Under the pieces are notes generated by a model. It saw only the letters and a program-made list of their open reading frames with translations. It did not search any database and was not told the origin of the DNA. Shown piece by piece: positions 33,367 through 44,520 of a DNA stretch of 64,000 nt; position 1 is the first letter of the stretch, and every line of letters begins with the position of its first letter. The translations under genes were made by a program, and so were the position numbers. The DNA lies in NCBI GenBank assembly GCA_023213315.1, contig JAKCPI010011563.1:1-64000 (forward strand). Reading direction: 5' to 3'. The DNA is from Euborellia annulipes. Taxonomy: Eukaryota; Arthropoda; Insecta; Dermaptera; Anisolabididae.

Positions 33367-34209
33367 AAAAAAAAAAGCCGAAAAGGTTAATAAACAATTT
33401 TTATTATTTTCCCTTCGTGAGATTTAATTATTTTATTATTATATTTAATTGGCTTTGTTTTTTCATGTGGAGAGATAGAACTATTTGTTTTTCAATGAAA
33501 TCCTGGATTTTCAAAAATTATTTGAGCCACCCTCTATCTATTTGGAAATAGCAACGGGAAGTTGGTTAACAGAGCGTTAAAGACAGAAAGACAGACATAC
33601 ATACGAAAATAATTATAAATATAATTGGTAGATTTTAAGTTTATAGAATGAAAGTTTTTAATTTTTGAGGCTAATATTCCGTCCCGACCTCACAAAGGGA
33701 ATCCAATTATGGATGATTTAACACAAACTTTTCTAACCCAGTTGAATAATTTTTCCAGGAAAGGTATTCAAACTCAAGCAGCTTCGTAATATGTAGTTTA
33801 TATGCTTTACCAAAATATCACAATAAAAACAAAACAAATAAGAGAGAGAGAGAGAGAGGAAGTAATCAATAACAAACGTTAAAAGCAAGGCAATCAGCTG
33901 AATTTTCCTCTAATTTGTAAGTAATTAGTAATTAATCTACACGTCACATTAGAATAATTTCCATTAACATAATAAAGATTTCAGCAAGTTTATAATTTTA
34001 AATTTATTCTGTTGGAAGGAGAGAAGTGTTTGGAATGGATTAATTTTCCGAGAAAAACAAAAAAAAAGTAATAAAATTATATTTATAACGTTTTTATAAT
34101 CAATTAAAAAAGAACTTGCTCAAAAGGTTTAGTTACCAGGCCTATATAAATGGGATATTGAAAAAAAAAAAAAAAAAAAAAAAAACGTATACAAGTTAAT
34201 ATAATTTTC
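33367..34209. other. A/T-rich sequence, no gene seen
   Basis: AG microsatellite at about 33841-33858 and an A run of about 24 near 34161-34184. Nothing else recognised. Confidence 0.45.
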
Positions 34210-34600
34210 CAAAACTCGAGTCGGCATAATGAAGCCAAAACACGACTATTTTATTGAGTGATATGAGAAGAGAGAATGCAGTTAGTTTTAATTTCATTTA
34301 ATTGATGTTTCGGCCTTGTTTGGCGTCATCCTCAGAGTTTATAGGCTGACGACTGCAATATAAATTAAACATTTCAATTAAAACTGCTAATTTGTATATA
34401 ATTATGTTTCTATTTGCACAAGTAGTGAGCCCGAAGATGATTCCAATCAAGACCGAAACATCAGTCTAGAGGGCAATAAAACAAATAAAAATTAGCTAGA
34501 TTCACTTTCTTCTTTAATTCTAAATCAATTTATCCCGCTAAACAAGTCGTCAAACGCAATCAGGACCGTAACGTCCTCCTAGAGAGCAATAAATAACAAA
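34210..34600. repeat. Fold-back group with hammerhead-like cores
   Basis: On the minus strand, 34305-34335 reads CTGAGGA, T, GACGCCAAACAAGGCC, GAAACAT. A plus-strand relative at 34437-34470 reads GAAGATGATTCC then GACCGAAACATC, and a third degraded one near 34560 reads AGGACCGTAACGTCC. AATTTCATTTAATTG and CAATTAAAACTGC-type arms pair loosely. Probably two or three fold-back remnants overlapping. Confidence 0.5.
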
Positions 34601-34943
34601 CGTGTTATATTACTGAATATATTTTTCATTGAAATGAATGAATATCCAAACTCACATCCATAGGTAAAGTGAAAATATTATCATATAATTATTATATTGT
34701 ATTAAGAGAAACGAAATAAATGGTCAAAAGTAGCTAATGATTCATCATATAAATAATCATTAATTTATTATTATTTTAACCACATATTTCGTTTGAAATT
34801 ATTTAATATAAATATATATAACAAAAATAAAAGATGTACTTACAAAATAAGTACTTTTGGAGAAGAAAAGAGGAGAGAGAGGTGTATAAGTTATCACTTG
34901 ATTGGTATTCTCACTGCACTTAATGGCGACTGCAAGCTGGAGA
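34601..34943. other. A/T-rich spacer
   Basis: No recognisable content apart from GAGAGGAGAGAG near 34860. Confidence 0.4.
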
Positions 34944-35127
34944 GACGCTTGGCTGCCGTGAGGGAGGGAAGGAGGGGGGATGGCGCGACAATGGGAAAGA
35001 GGTGGGGGGTTTGATTTTTCAAAAGGGGAATGAGGGACGCTTGGCTGCCTTGAGGGAGGGGAGGAGAGAGAGGATGGCGCGACAATGGGAAAGTGGTGGG
35101 GGCATTGATTATTCAAAAGGGGAATGA
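34944..35127 (+). repeat. 92-bp G-rich tandem duplication
   Basis: Two copies of a 92-bp unit (34944-35035 and 35036-35127), each starting GACGCTTGGCTGCC and containing GGATGGCGCGACAATGGGAA and AAAAGGGGAATGAGGG. A partial, diverged third unit may lie at 35355-35425. The 118-codon minus-strand frame over this block is proline/serine-rich and simply repeats with the DNA. Confidence 0.85.
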
Positions 35128-35319
35128 GGGGTGGCAATGAGAAAAGAAAAAACAATTAAAATTTAACAAATTAAATAAATGGGCCAGGATCACTATATCG
35201 TAAATAAATAATTGAATCGTTTAAATGATTGACTCTTATTAAAAGTAAATATAGCTCGAAAAAATTTAAAAAAAACTAAAGAAAATATTTTTTATTATAG
35301 CCAACACGACAAAGTAGCT

Positions 35320-35428
35320 GCTGATAGAGAGGGTAAGATGGAGAAGACTAAACATTGTGAAGCGCGGGGTGGGGGGGGGGGTTGATTACTTAAAGGGGAT
35401 GAGGAGTGGCGATGAGGGAATAAAAAAT
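35320..35428 (+). repeat. G-rich block related to the 92-bp repeat
   Basis: A poly-G tract near 35371-35381 followed by TTGATTACTTAAAGGGGATG parallels the end of the 92-bp unit. It directly precedes a family A fragment. Confidence 0.45.
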
Positions 35429-35535
35429 ATGGTGTGACTGGTCGCACAGAACACAACTTTCTCTTATATCTAATTTTTTATGTCGACATAAATTTATTTT
35501 CCGACGGTACATTTGAATTAAAGATGTAAAGAAAT
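35429..35535 (+). mobile_element. Family A 5' fragment
   Basis: Carries ATGGTGTGACTGGTCGCACA, CAACTTTCTCTTA and TATGTCGACATAAATTTATT, then stops. The second arm of the 5' hairpin is missing. Confidence 0.7.
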
Positions 35536-36510
35536 ACCTTTCACCTGCTTAGATAAATCTAAATTAAATAAGGATACTTTCCACAAATCAATCTGCGCCT
35601 TTGAATAATAAAATAATAATTATTGACTATTTTACAATTCTGGTTATATATGAAATCATGACCTTTTTTCTATTTTAAAATTTATTAACCAGAGACACGA
35701 ATAGCTAATAAATTAAGATTCAAAGGGTATAATAAAATATTTATTTAAATATAGGGGCGGAAAATGAAAGGGTATTTTTATTTATTCAACTAACAATATT
35801 TTTCCTAAACATCAAGAAAAAAGCCTTTCTTTTTGAATTAATATGACCTAAACATTCAAGTAATTTACTACAATTTAATAGAAAAAGTCAACAGTATTTT
35901 TTTTTTTTTTTTCACTGAAAGAAACTTAATCAAGAGGAAAATACTAGATAAAAATAATTACAAGATAAAGAGATAAATAAATCTTTAATAGAAAAAAAAG
36001 ACTTGTTGTTGGAAGAAATTAATTTAACGTTAATTGCTCTGAATATTTATAGGGTAGGAGAGAGTATGAATGAATGAGGGAGGTGAAAGAGACGGACAAG
36101 GAAAGAAAGGAAATAAATCATCCTTAAGTTTTAAACAAGGATTTTCTAATCCAAGAGAGAAAGAGCCTCTGAAATCAATCTTGAACCCCTAACAGACATA
36201 ACCTAATAGATTATCTTGAAAGAACTTGGAAAATAATTATCTCTTGGTTGGTTATATCATAAAAATAAAATTCCATAATGACTGTCTATAAATTCTAATT
36301 TTGAGATTAATTTATTGGTTACAATCAGATCAGATTGCATGCGACATGGAGAGTCGAATCGAATCATCTGTTTATTTTTAAAGACACCCAACTCTAACTC
36401 TTCTTTTGCTGCCATTAATAAAATATTTTTTTTTTTATAAACTAGCTACATATTTCAAAGCGAAAATTAACATTTAAACGACGAAAACGAGTCAAACAAA
36501 AATACATAAA
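35536..36510. other. A/T-rich sequence, no gene seen
   Basis: T run near 35898-35911. Nothing else recognised. Confidence 0.45.
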
Positions 36511-37161
36511 AATCTGGTGTGGCTGGAGGCACAGCACACAACTTTCTCTTACTGAAGGTAAGAGAAAGTTGTGTTCTGTCCTTGTCACACCAGATTTTTT
36601 GTGTCGATATTTATTTAGGTTCTGACAGTACGGCACATTTGAATTCAAGATATTTATAAACATGGGAAAATATTTATATTCTGTAACCATGGCAACCATT
36701 TCTCCTATCTTATAAAGTACAAGAGTAAAGTGTGCTTCAAAAGATTTCAAGGACAAAATAAGAATATACATTTTAAAGAGCATCTAAAAAATAATTAATT
36801 TTTGAATTTTAATCAAAATCGTTGGAGCGAATTTTGAGAAAATTGAAAAAAGAAACTGAAAAAGTACATCAGTAAAGTACTGGTACATTTTGGCCGATTT
36901 TGTTTAAAAGCTTATTTACACGAATTTGGAGGGGTGCCTAACTTAAATATAAAATTTCAACCTCCCAACTCAATTCCTTCATACTTAAAATTGGATAAAG
37001 ACAGACACACAAACAGACAGACCATGTCGCGAATACCACTTTTTTGGACTCAGGTGACCTCAAAACGTGTATATTTATCAAAATTTCGACATCGAATTTT
37101 TGACATGAATCCAATACTTTCTTTCCCTATATATTAACATATATAGAGGTAAGAGAAAATA
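36511..37161 (+). mobile_element. Family A element, full length
   Basis: Starts TCTGGTGTGGCTGG, has a long 5' hairpin with arms AACTTTCTCTTAC and GTAAGAGAAAGTT around a short loop, core AGACAGACACACAAACAGAC, and end ATATAGAGGTAAGAGAAAAT. A minus-strand 113-codon frame covering the 5' half is not a gene. Confidence 0.88.
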
Positions 37162-37267
37162 AAAATCTATATATTAAAATACCATACCACTCCCTGCACT
37201 ACTACTGTACTAGAAATAAAATATTTAGAACAACGGTATCGCGTTCATTTTATTAACAAGATTGTGC

Positions 37268-37505
37268 GTATGTTTTTTGTTGGTAGGCCAAGCTTGCCTC
37301 CGGGAATCGAACCCAGGATCTCCAGCCTTTCACGGGTATCTGTGTGCATTGCACCAAGTTCTGGTGAATCTGGGGATAGGTGGCAGCTCAGAAACAAGAG
37401 AGTTGATGGGCCTCGGAAGCCATTTGTACTTATTTAATATAAAATCTCAAGTCAAAATGGTCTTAGCTGTCGAGTGAAAGTCGAGTAAAATTGAAATAAA
37501 AAAAA
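37268..37505 (-). mobile_element. tRNA-derived SINE head joined to an A-tailed SINE tail
   Basis: On the minus strand 37268-37375 has AACTTGGTGCAATGCACAC as A-box-like sequence and CCTGGGTTCGATTCCCGGAG as an excellent B box and T arm. The segment 37405-37505 reads on the plus strand as a SINE tail (GGCCTCGGAAGCCATTTG, then TTAGCTGTCGAG and an A run). Opposite orientations suggest two insertions. Confidence 0.55.
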
Positions 37506-38534
37506 AAATTTAATAATAACAATCATGAATAAATTTTTCTTCCTTCTGAACTCAATTAAAATTTAATTGCATATAAGCTTATAATCATTTTAAAAATTTC
37601 CTTTGATAGAGAAATCTCTCTATGTAGATCATTTTATTTTCTAGTTCCCTAAGCTTATAAACATAATAATCAATTGTTTATTTTTGTGTAGTTTAATTTA
37701 ATGGATTTTTCCTTGAAAAAATGTATAATCACTATTGGTGTGTTCGTAAAGGGCTCGTTTGGGAGTGCTTTTCTGTTCTGATCCCCAACTTCCCACTCAA
37801 CGTCCATGCCTAGCCAATCAGAGAGCTTCGTTTCGTTTTATAGTCAACAGCAAAAAACAAAAAAACAAAATTAAAACAGACTCCATTTTATCCAGTTTGT
37901 AATGGTCATTTTGTTTTGCTCTGAGGTGACTATTATCACATGATATTATCATAATAAATAAAGTAAAATTTGCATCCGCAAGAGAAACGCTCTTTTATTC
38001 GTCAGAGGTTTATTTTACAAAGGGGAGGGGATGAGTTTATTAATGATTTTATAATAGATTGCTCTGAGAGTTGGTGATTTGTTTTGTTCAAGCCACTTGC
38101 GTCATCATCTCCATCCATCCATAAAGCCTTTTTGTTTCCAATGATGATGATGGTGTTATAGGGGGGACTAGTTGCAACCATATGCGCAAATTAGAGAGAG
38201 AATAAATAACCTCCCCCTTCCCCCTAAACAACGCTTATTTGCATAAACATAATGCAAGCGCGCCTATTAATTGATAGTGTTATTGTTAATGGGCATGTAA
38301 GTAAAACATAATTATTATCTAGCCGCCATTCGATACACCCAATTAAGATAAGTGCAAGTGGTGGTGAAGTTTTTTTCTATTTTACAAAAAATATTTAAAA
38401 AATTTGATGATAAAAATGTTTAAATTTATTAATTTTCCACACCAGGAATTGAGATATGGTGTCTTGTAGCCCGCTAGCACTTTATATATAGTAATGATAG
38501 TGAGAAAGTAGGGCCTATTGCGATCATATAAAAA
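37506..38534. other. Unique sequence, no gene seen
   Basis: Not obviously repetitive, moderately A/T-rich, with ATGATGATGATGG near 38142. No open frame of note or splice-like pair was found. Confidence 0.35.
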
Positions 38535-38590
38535 ATTAAATGTCGAGATTTTGATGGAAATATATGTTTTGAGGTCTCCTGAGTACAAAA
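38535..38590 (-). mobile_element. Family A fragment abutting next copy
   Basis: Carries ATGTCGAGATTTTGATGG and GTTTTGAGGTCTCCTGAGT in minus orientation, then passes directly into the 5' end of a plus-oriented copy. This suggests insertion of one family A element into another. Confidence 0.7.
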
Positions 38591-39255
38591 AATCTGGTGT
38601 GACTGCGCACAGCACACAACTTTCTCTTACCTTCGGTAATCGAATGTTGTGTACTGTGCTTGTCACACCAGATTTTCTGTGTCGACATGTATTTAGTTCC
38701 CTGCAGTAAGGAATATTTGAATTCAGATGTAAAATTTATAAGTGTGGGAAAATATTTATATTTTGTTACCATGGCAACCATTTCTCCTATCTTTCCTATG
38801 AAGCACAAGAGTAAAGTGTGCTTCAAACAATTTTGAGGGCAAAACGAGAATATACATTTGAAAGAGCATCCAAAAAATAATTGATTTTTGAATTTTAATC
38901 AAAATCGTTAGAGCGAATTTTGAGAAAATCGAAAAAAACTGAAAAAGTACATCAGTAAAGTAATAGTACTCTTTGGCCGATTTTGATTAAAAGCTTATTT
39001 TTCCGGTCCCGGGAGGTGTTTAACTTAAATATAAAATTTCAACCTCCTAGCTCAATTCCTTCATGCTTAAAATTGAACACACACACACACACACAGACAC
39101 ACAGACAGACAGACCATGTCGCGAAAACCACTTTTTGGATACAGGGGACCTCAAAACGTAAAGATCCATCAAAATCTCGACATCGAATTTTTGACATGAA
39201 TCCAATACTTTCTCTCTATATATATATTACATATATACATAGGTAAGAGAAAGTA
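38591..39255 (+). mobile_element. Family A element, full length
   Basis: Complete plus copy closely similar to 32700-33366, including the GGTCCCGGGAGGTGTTTAAC block and ACACACACACAGACACAC core. The 3' hairpin is ACTTTCTCTATATATATATT followed by ACATATATACATAGG and TAAGAGAAAGTA. The overlapping frames of 96, 94, 87 and 63 codons are by-products of the repeat. Confidence 0.9.
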
Positions 39256-39264
39256 AAAATTATT

Positions 39265-40068
39265 CGTCTGTGGTTGTGTATGTGAACAAAATATCAAGAT
39301 CGAAAAGAGCTAGGAGGTTAAAATTTTATATTTAAGTTAGTCAACCCCTCGAATTCTACACGAACCTTTTAAACACAATCGCCCAAAAAGTACTAGTACT
39401 TTACAGTTTTTTTTGTTTCGATTTTCTCAAAATTGGCTCTAACGATTTTGATTAAAATTCATAAACCAACTATTTTTAAATTCACTAAATGTATTTCGAA
39501 GTTTACTTGTTGCAGGATTCAGATGGAATTGAATGACTTATAATAAAAAATTATTTTATACAAAATTTTTTTATTTTTCAGGAATTACAACCATGACGAC
39601 TGGTTTGCGCAAATTTCCCAGATTCGGTTAGGCCTGATGATGGTCACATATGGTGACCGAAATTGGAAAATTGACACAAACCAGTCGTCAGGGTTCTAAT
39701 TCCTGAAAAATAAAAAATTTTTGTATAACATAATTTTTTATTATAAGTCATTCAATTCCATCTGAATCCTGCACAAGTAAACTTCGAAATACATTTAGTG
39801 AGTTATATAATCTTGTACGTCCTCAAAGTCAAATATTTTTTAAATGCTCTATAAAAAGTATATTAGTAGAATGTTTTGTGAAAATTGTTTGAAGTACATT
39901 TTAATGATGTGATAGCTCAGCGCCATCTATGAAACGCAAGTGGTTAAGTTTGGAACTAAGGTGCTATGGGTAACTAAATATATCTCAACATAAAAAAATC
40001 TGGTGCGACAACATTCGATTACCGAAGGTAAGGAAAATTGTGTGCTATGCGCTGTCACACCAGATTTT
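39265..40068 (-). mobile_element. Family A variant, split by a fold-back
   Basis: Minus-oriented copy in two parts (39265-39477 and 39833-40068). It begins at GTATGTGAACAAAATATC rather than at the usual 3' hairpin, as does the copy at 43738, so the two define a variant lacking the final 130 bp. The 5' hairpin is present (CACCAGATT at the end). Confidence 0.82.
39478..39832. repeat. Fold-back with hammerhead-like core, nested in family A
   Basis: Arms of about 130 bp begin TTCACTAAATGTATTTCGAA and end in its reverse complement. At 39634-39663 it reads CTGATGA, T, the perfect stem GGTCAC/GTGACC with a five-base loop, then GAAATT. The flanking family A sequence is colinear with uninterrupted copies, which gives the insertion point. 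The element at 52449-52710 is related. Confidence 0.85.
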
Positions 40069-40074
40069 TTTGGT

Positions 40075-40775
40075 ATCTAATATAATTGAAATAAAAACCG
40101 GAACCGAAACGTTAACAGTTGCTTGAAACTTAATTATTGACTTGGGTATTGCATACTTCTAAAAATTTTTTCCTTTTAAATTTTCTGTCTTTTTATATCA
40201 ATTAATATCATTATGATACAATTCCTCCGTTTATTAGAGATGGCCACAGCTTTAAATTAATTCATATCATTAAAGAGTTTCTTGAATACAAAAATATTTA
40301 TTGCAAAAAAAAAGTTAAAATATACAGGTATAAAAATTAATTTGAGTAAGGGAAAATTCCCATTTGTGCATTATTAATTTGGATTTTTTTTTTTAATTAA
40401 TAAAATGCATTTGCCAATTGGCCTCACCGCCTCTCCAATGTCCATTTTTATTAGCTTTCTACCTAGCAATAATTATTAATCAGTGTTGATTGGGTTTTTT
40501 TCCCTCGGTGATGTGGGTCAAAAATCCCTCAGGAAAGAAAAAAAAATCAACATTTAATTTTATACTAAATTATATTTCCTGTTCTCTATCTATCTCTCTC
40601 TCCCTTGCTATATTATCATGTTATAAACAGACTAATCAAAATCAGGCGATAATCATGGATAAAAGGATATCAACAATCTGGTCGAACAGCAAAAAAGTGT
40701 CGCCAAATGTGGGCTAGGCTTAATTCATTTTAACACTTCCTTGCATCAAATATCTATTCTGTAAACAAAAACTTT
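40075..40775. other. A/T-rich sequence, no gene seen
   Basis: ACCGAAACGTTAACAGTTG near 40100 echoes the GAAACG motif without a stem. A 75-codon frame at 40490-40717 has no domain. Confidence 0.4.
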
Positions 40776-40787
40776 AAAGCTAAAGCG

Positions 40788-41060
40788 GCCCACGGGGAGT
40801 GGTGTAGAGGTTAGCGTGCTAACCTCATATACCAAACGTCGCGGGTTCGGACCCCAGGCAGTCCGATGATTTTATTTAAGCCATCTGGATACCAGATGGC
40901 TTAAATAAAAATGCCTGGACCCTAATATATATATAAATTCATAAATAACGGTTATCGTAAATGTCTTATATGGCCTGAGCTGCCGAAAAGACAGTGTGAA
41001 TGTGTGTGTGAGTGCGAGTGTGAATCAGAAAAAAGTGTGAATGTTTAAAAAAAAAAAAAA
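40788..41060 (+). mobile_element. Family E tRNA-derived SINE with TSD, nested in family H
   Basis: Best-preserved copy. Head GTGGTGTAGAGGTTAGCGTG and B box GGGTTCGGACCCC; hairpin arms TTTAAGCCATCTGG and CCAGATGGCTTAAAT; GGCCTGAGCTGCCGAAAAGA; TG-rich tail; A run. Flanked by AGCTAAAGCG (left about 40778-40787, right about 41060-41069; upstream A residues may extend it). The family H copy at 3180-3260 shows the joined AGCTAAAGCGTTAACATTTA on the other strand. Confidence 0.9.
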
Positions 41061-41345
41061 GCTAAAGCGTTAACATTTAGTAAAAAGTGTTAAAAATTAA
41101 TGTCAAGGGGTGGCTTTTATATTTAAAAGTCGTATTTAAAATAAAAATGGCGTCCTTAACCTAATAAAAGGTAAGATTATTATATTGATAGCTTTGAAAT
41201 AAAATCAACATGTTAATATCGCTGTTAAATTTTTTTTTAGAGAATAGCATTTTTTAACGCTGATTGTTTTTACATTACTTTTTAACAACCATTTGTTGAT
41301 TTTAAATTTTAACGTCTGTTTTTAGAGAATAGACCTGACAGACAG
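41061..41345 (-). repeat. Family H repeat
   Basis: Begins GCTAAAGCGTTAACATTTAG, shared with 3215-3240 in reverse complement, and carries TTAGAGAATAG at about 41237 and 41325; the latter continues as ACCTGA as at 3595. Non-coding. Confidence 0.5.
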
Positions 41346-41666
41346 ACTATTTTTTGTCTACTTTTTTTGGAATCAAAGTCGAGTGACATTGAGTGAGAGC
41401 GAAAGAAAATAATAGTTGACTAAATGACATGAAACAAACAGTGTTTTAGCATGAATACAGGATGAGAGAAAGGGGGGTTGGAGGCTGGGGAGTTAGAACG
41501 TGTTAGAAGGCTACAAATCTTATTTCGCACCTGAAATAAATACATCAACCCATATCTCTCTCTACGTAACAATGAATTATGATTCGCGATGACCTCTAGT
41601 GAGTTTGCCATGATTACTCTCCCACTCTCGGTGTGAGAGTTTAAATTTATTTATATATAGACCTAT
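41346..41666. other. Unassigned spacer
   Basis: A minus-strand 63-codon frame (41420-41611) is preceded by TATTTATTTCAG at about 41533, a possible 3' splice site, but the remaining frame has no recognisable domain. Confidence 0.25.
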
Positions 41667-43580
41667 GGGTGATTCTTTTACAAACCGAACACTTTCTGAC
41701 CGACATGTTTTTGATTTGGATGAAATTTTTTTTACGGGTTCTATAACGAAAAAAAGATAGCCATCCGCGAGGATTTTCTTTTTTCTTTAATATTTTGGGA
41801 AATATCGAGGGTCGAAAATGTGAAAATTTGATGATTTTTCTGCTTAGACGCTCACTTTTAAAAATTCATAACTCTGGTTCTATTTGAGCTAGAAAAAAAC
41901 TTTTTTTACCATTTTAAAGCTAAAAGAGTGAACTTTAAGAAAAATTGTTCCACCAAAATTTATTAAAGATTTCACATTGTTATCAACAATTGAAATCTTT
42001 AAATCGATTTTTAACAATGGGGCCCCAACTGTATTGCATTTTTTATTATAACCACCGCATTCTACGTCGAATTTTATACCGATAACGGTTTTTAATCGAT
42101 GGAGAATCAATTAGTACTATTGAAAAAAAATCCCGCCAAGTGCTCTCATGCGGTAAAATGACGTCATATCAAAAATAAGAAAAAAAAGTCCGGGGGTATT
42201 GAACCGCTCTTTCTAAAACTATATTTAGATTTAATGTAGCTTTTATGGTCAAGTAGCTATCGTTGACAACTAGGGCTATTTTTCGATATTTTTTGCCTAA
42301 AAAATGATGTTTTTCGAGAAAAAAACCAATTTTGGAGTTAATTACTCGGGATTTTTTTACTTATTCTATTAGAAGTTTTCTTTCTGCACCAAATGACATC
42401 CCATTTAGTCTGATCTGATTAGCCGTTCGGAATCTACAGGGGTTTAAACTTTCAAATTAGAATTTACCGCAGCGCGGTAAAATAAAATGATAGGAAAAAA
42501 ATAAATGGTGAAATCTTTAGCTGAAAACTCATTCTTTCTAACCGTATATTCCCCATAATTATACCTCTTAAGACAGAGGAGTTATTCAAGCCGATAAACT
42601 TTTTCGTGCAAAGATTTTTTTCTTGCCCTAGAGCATGAACGAAAAAGTTTATCGGCTTGAATAACTCCTCTGTCTTAAGAGGTATAATTATGGGGAATAT
42701 ACGGTTAGAAAGAATGAGTTTTCAGCTAAAGATTTCACCATTTATTTTTTTCCTATCATTTTATTTTACCGCGCTGCGGTAAATTCTAATTTGAAAGTTT
42801 AAACCCCTGTAGATTCCGAACGGCTAATCAGATCAGACTAAATGGGATATCATTTGGTGCAGAAAGAAAACTTCTAATAGAATAAGTAAAAAAATCCCGA
42901 GTAATTAACTCCAAAATTGGTTTTTTTCTCGAAAAACATCATTTTTTAGGCAAAAAATATCGAAAAATAGCCCTAGTTGTGCAACGGATAGCTACTTGAC
43001 CATAAAAGCTACATTAAATCTAAATATAGTTTTAGAAAGAGCGGTTCAATACCCCCGGACTTTTTTTCTTATTTTTGATATGACGTTATTTTACCGCATG
43101 AGAGCACTTGGCGGGATTTTTTTTCAATAGTACTAATTGATTCTCCATCGATTAAAAAACCGTTATCGGTATAAAATTCGACGTAGAATGCGGTGGTTAT
43201 AATAAAAATGCAATACAGTTGGGGCCCCATTGTTAAAAATCGATTTAAAGATTTCAATTGTTGATAACAATGTGAAATCTTTAATAAATTTTGGTGGAAC
43301 AATTTTTTTCTTAAACTTCACTCTTTTAGCTTTAAAATGGTAAAAAAAGTTTTTTTCTAGCTCAATTAGAACCAGAGTTATGAATTTTTAAAAGTGAGCG
43401 TCTAAGCAGAAAATCATCAAATTTTCACATTTTCGACCCTCGATATTTCCCAAAATATTAAAGAAAAAGAAAATCCTCGCGGATGGCTATCTTTTTTTCG
43501 TTATAGAACCCGTAAAAAAAATTTCATCCAAATCAAAAACATGTCGGTCAGAAAGTGTTCGGTTTGTAAAAGAATCACCC
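41667..43580. mobile_element. 1.9-kb fold-back element (near-perfect palindrome)
   Basis: Left arm 41667-42607 and right arm 42639-43580, each about 941 bp, are inverted copies with a 31-bp loop. The ends are GGGTGATTCTTTTACAAACC and its complement; CTAT flanks both sides (41663-41666 and 43581-43584). The arms differ by single bases (for example near 42162 and 43087, near 42404 and 42850) and a few short indels, mainly around 42260 and 42985. No frame exceeds about 77 codons, so it is non-autonomous. The superfamily is unknown. Confidence 0.88.
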
Positions 43581-43737
43581 CTATATAAGTGTATATGATG
43601 ACGTCAATAAAATCGAAAAAAATATTCTCAAAAGAGACATTTACATATTGTGAATATAATATATTACTGTATTAATAGAGTATGTTAAATCATAGATAAT
43701 CAAGCAGTACACTGATTCTTCTCTAAAATTTATTATA

Positions 43738-44194
43738 TGTGTGTCTGTGAACAAAATATCCCAGGGACGAAAAGAGCTAGAATGTTGAAATTTTATATTT
43801 AAGTTAGGCACCCCCCTGGGACGTAACACGAAGCTTTTTGAATAAAATTGATCAAAGAGTACTAGTACTTTTTCAATTTTTTACGATTTTCTCAAAATTT
43901 GCTGTAACGATTTTGATTAAAATTCATAAATCTTTTATTTTTTAGATGCTATTTAAAAAGTATATCAGTTAAATTTTTCGTGAAAATTGTTTGAAGTACA
44001 CTTTACTTTTGTGGAAGCATTCGAGGTTCAGAGGCATCTATGAAACGCGTGGTTAAGTTTGGAACTAAGGTGTTATGGGTAACTAAATATATCGCGGCAC
44101 AAAAAAATCTGGTGTGACAAGCACAGTATACAACTTTCTCTTACCTTATTGAAGGTAAAAGAAAGTTGTGTGCTGTGCCACCAGTCAAATCAGA
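43738..44194 (-). mobile_element. Family A variant without 3' hairpin
   Basis: Begins TGTGTCTGTGAACAAAATAT, runs through ATTTAAGTTAGGCACC, AGTACTAGTACTTTTTC, the variant TATGAAACGCGTGGTTAAG block shared with 39900-39960, and ends at the 5' hairpin (TCTGGTGTGAC and CAGTCAAATCAGAT). Confidence 0.82.
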
Positions 44195-44370
44195 TTTCAC
44201 TTTTTTGGTTTTATGCCTTAGTTTCTATTAAATCGTGAATTACAGAGTAGTAGGCCTACAGTACTTCTCATGATATAGTAGTGCAATAATACTCATGATA
44301 CAGTAGTTCAGTACTGCTCTGGAATTCACGATTTAATAGATACTAAGGCATAAACCAAAAAAAGTGAAAT
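44195..44370. repeat. Fold-back abutting family A
   Basis: Starts TTTCACTTTTTTGGTTTTAT and ends with the complement ending AAAAAAGTGAAAT; inner arms AAATCGTGAATT and AATTCACGATTTAATAG. A near-tandem CATGATA(T/C)AGTAGT repeat fills the loop. It contains one TAGGCCTA site. Confidence 0.75.
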
Positions 44371-44417
44371 GTGGGTTAGGCCGCTCTGGAGCTGAATGTA
44401 GGCCTATATACTGATTT

Positions 44418-44518
44418 TGTCGTTGAAATTGTTTGAAGCACACTTCATAGGAAAGATAGAAGAAATGGTTCCCATGGTAACAAAATATAAATATATTCCC
44501 ATGTTTATAAATTTTAGT
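44418..44518 (-). mobile_element. Family A fragment hosting the next insertion
   Basis: Carries AAATTGTTTGAAGCACACTT, GAAATGGTTCCCATGG and ATAAATTTTAG, the region near the 5' end of family A in minus orientation. It stops where the full copy at 44521 starts, indicating a family A insertion into family A. Confidence 0.7.
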
Positions 44519-44520
44519 TT

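Noticed and set aside
34799..35155. 118-codon minus-strand frame, the longest in the window
   Set aside because: It covers the 92-bp G-rich tandem duplication and is an internally repeating proline/serine-rich product of that DNA, with no domain.
37268..37375. A functional tRNA gene
   Set aside because: A and B boxes are visible but the acceptor and anticodon stems do not pair, and an A-tailed SINE body follows.
38382..38826. Several overlapping frames of 60-96 codons
   Set aside because: All fall in family A; similar peptides recur at 32693, 36442, 44883 and 62766 because the DNA is repeated, not because of a protein family.
42600..42640. Inverted assembly join at the centre of the 1.9-kb palindrome
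   Set aside because: The arms differ at several positions and the outer ends are sharp with CTAT on both sides; an artefact would give identical arms. Long reads remain the final test.
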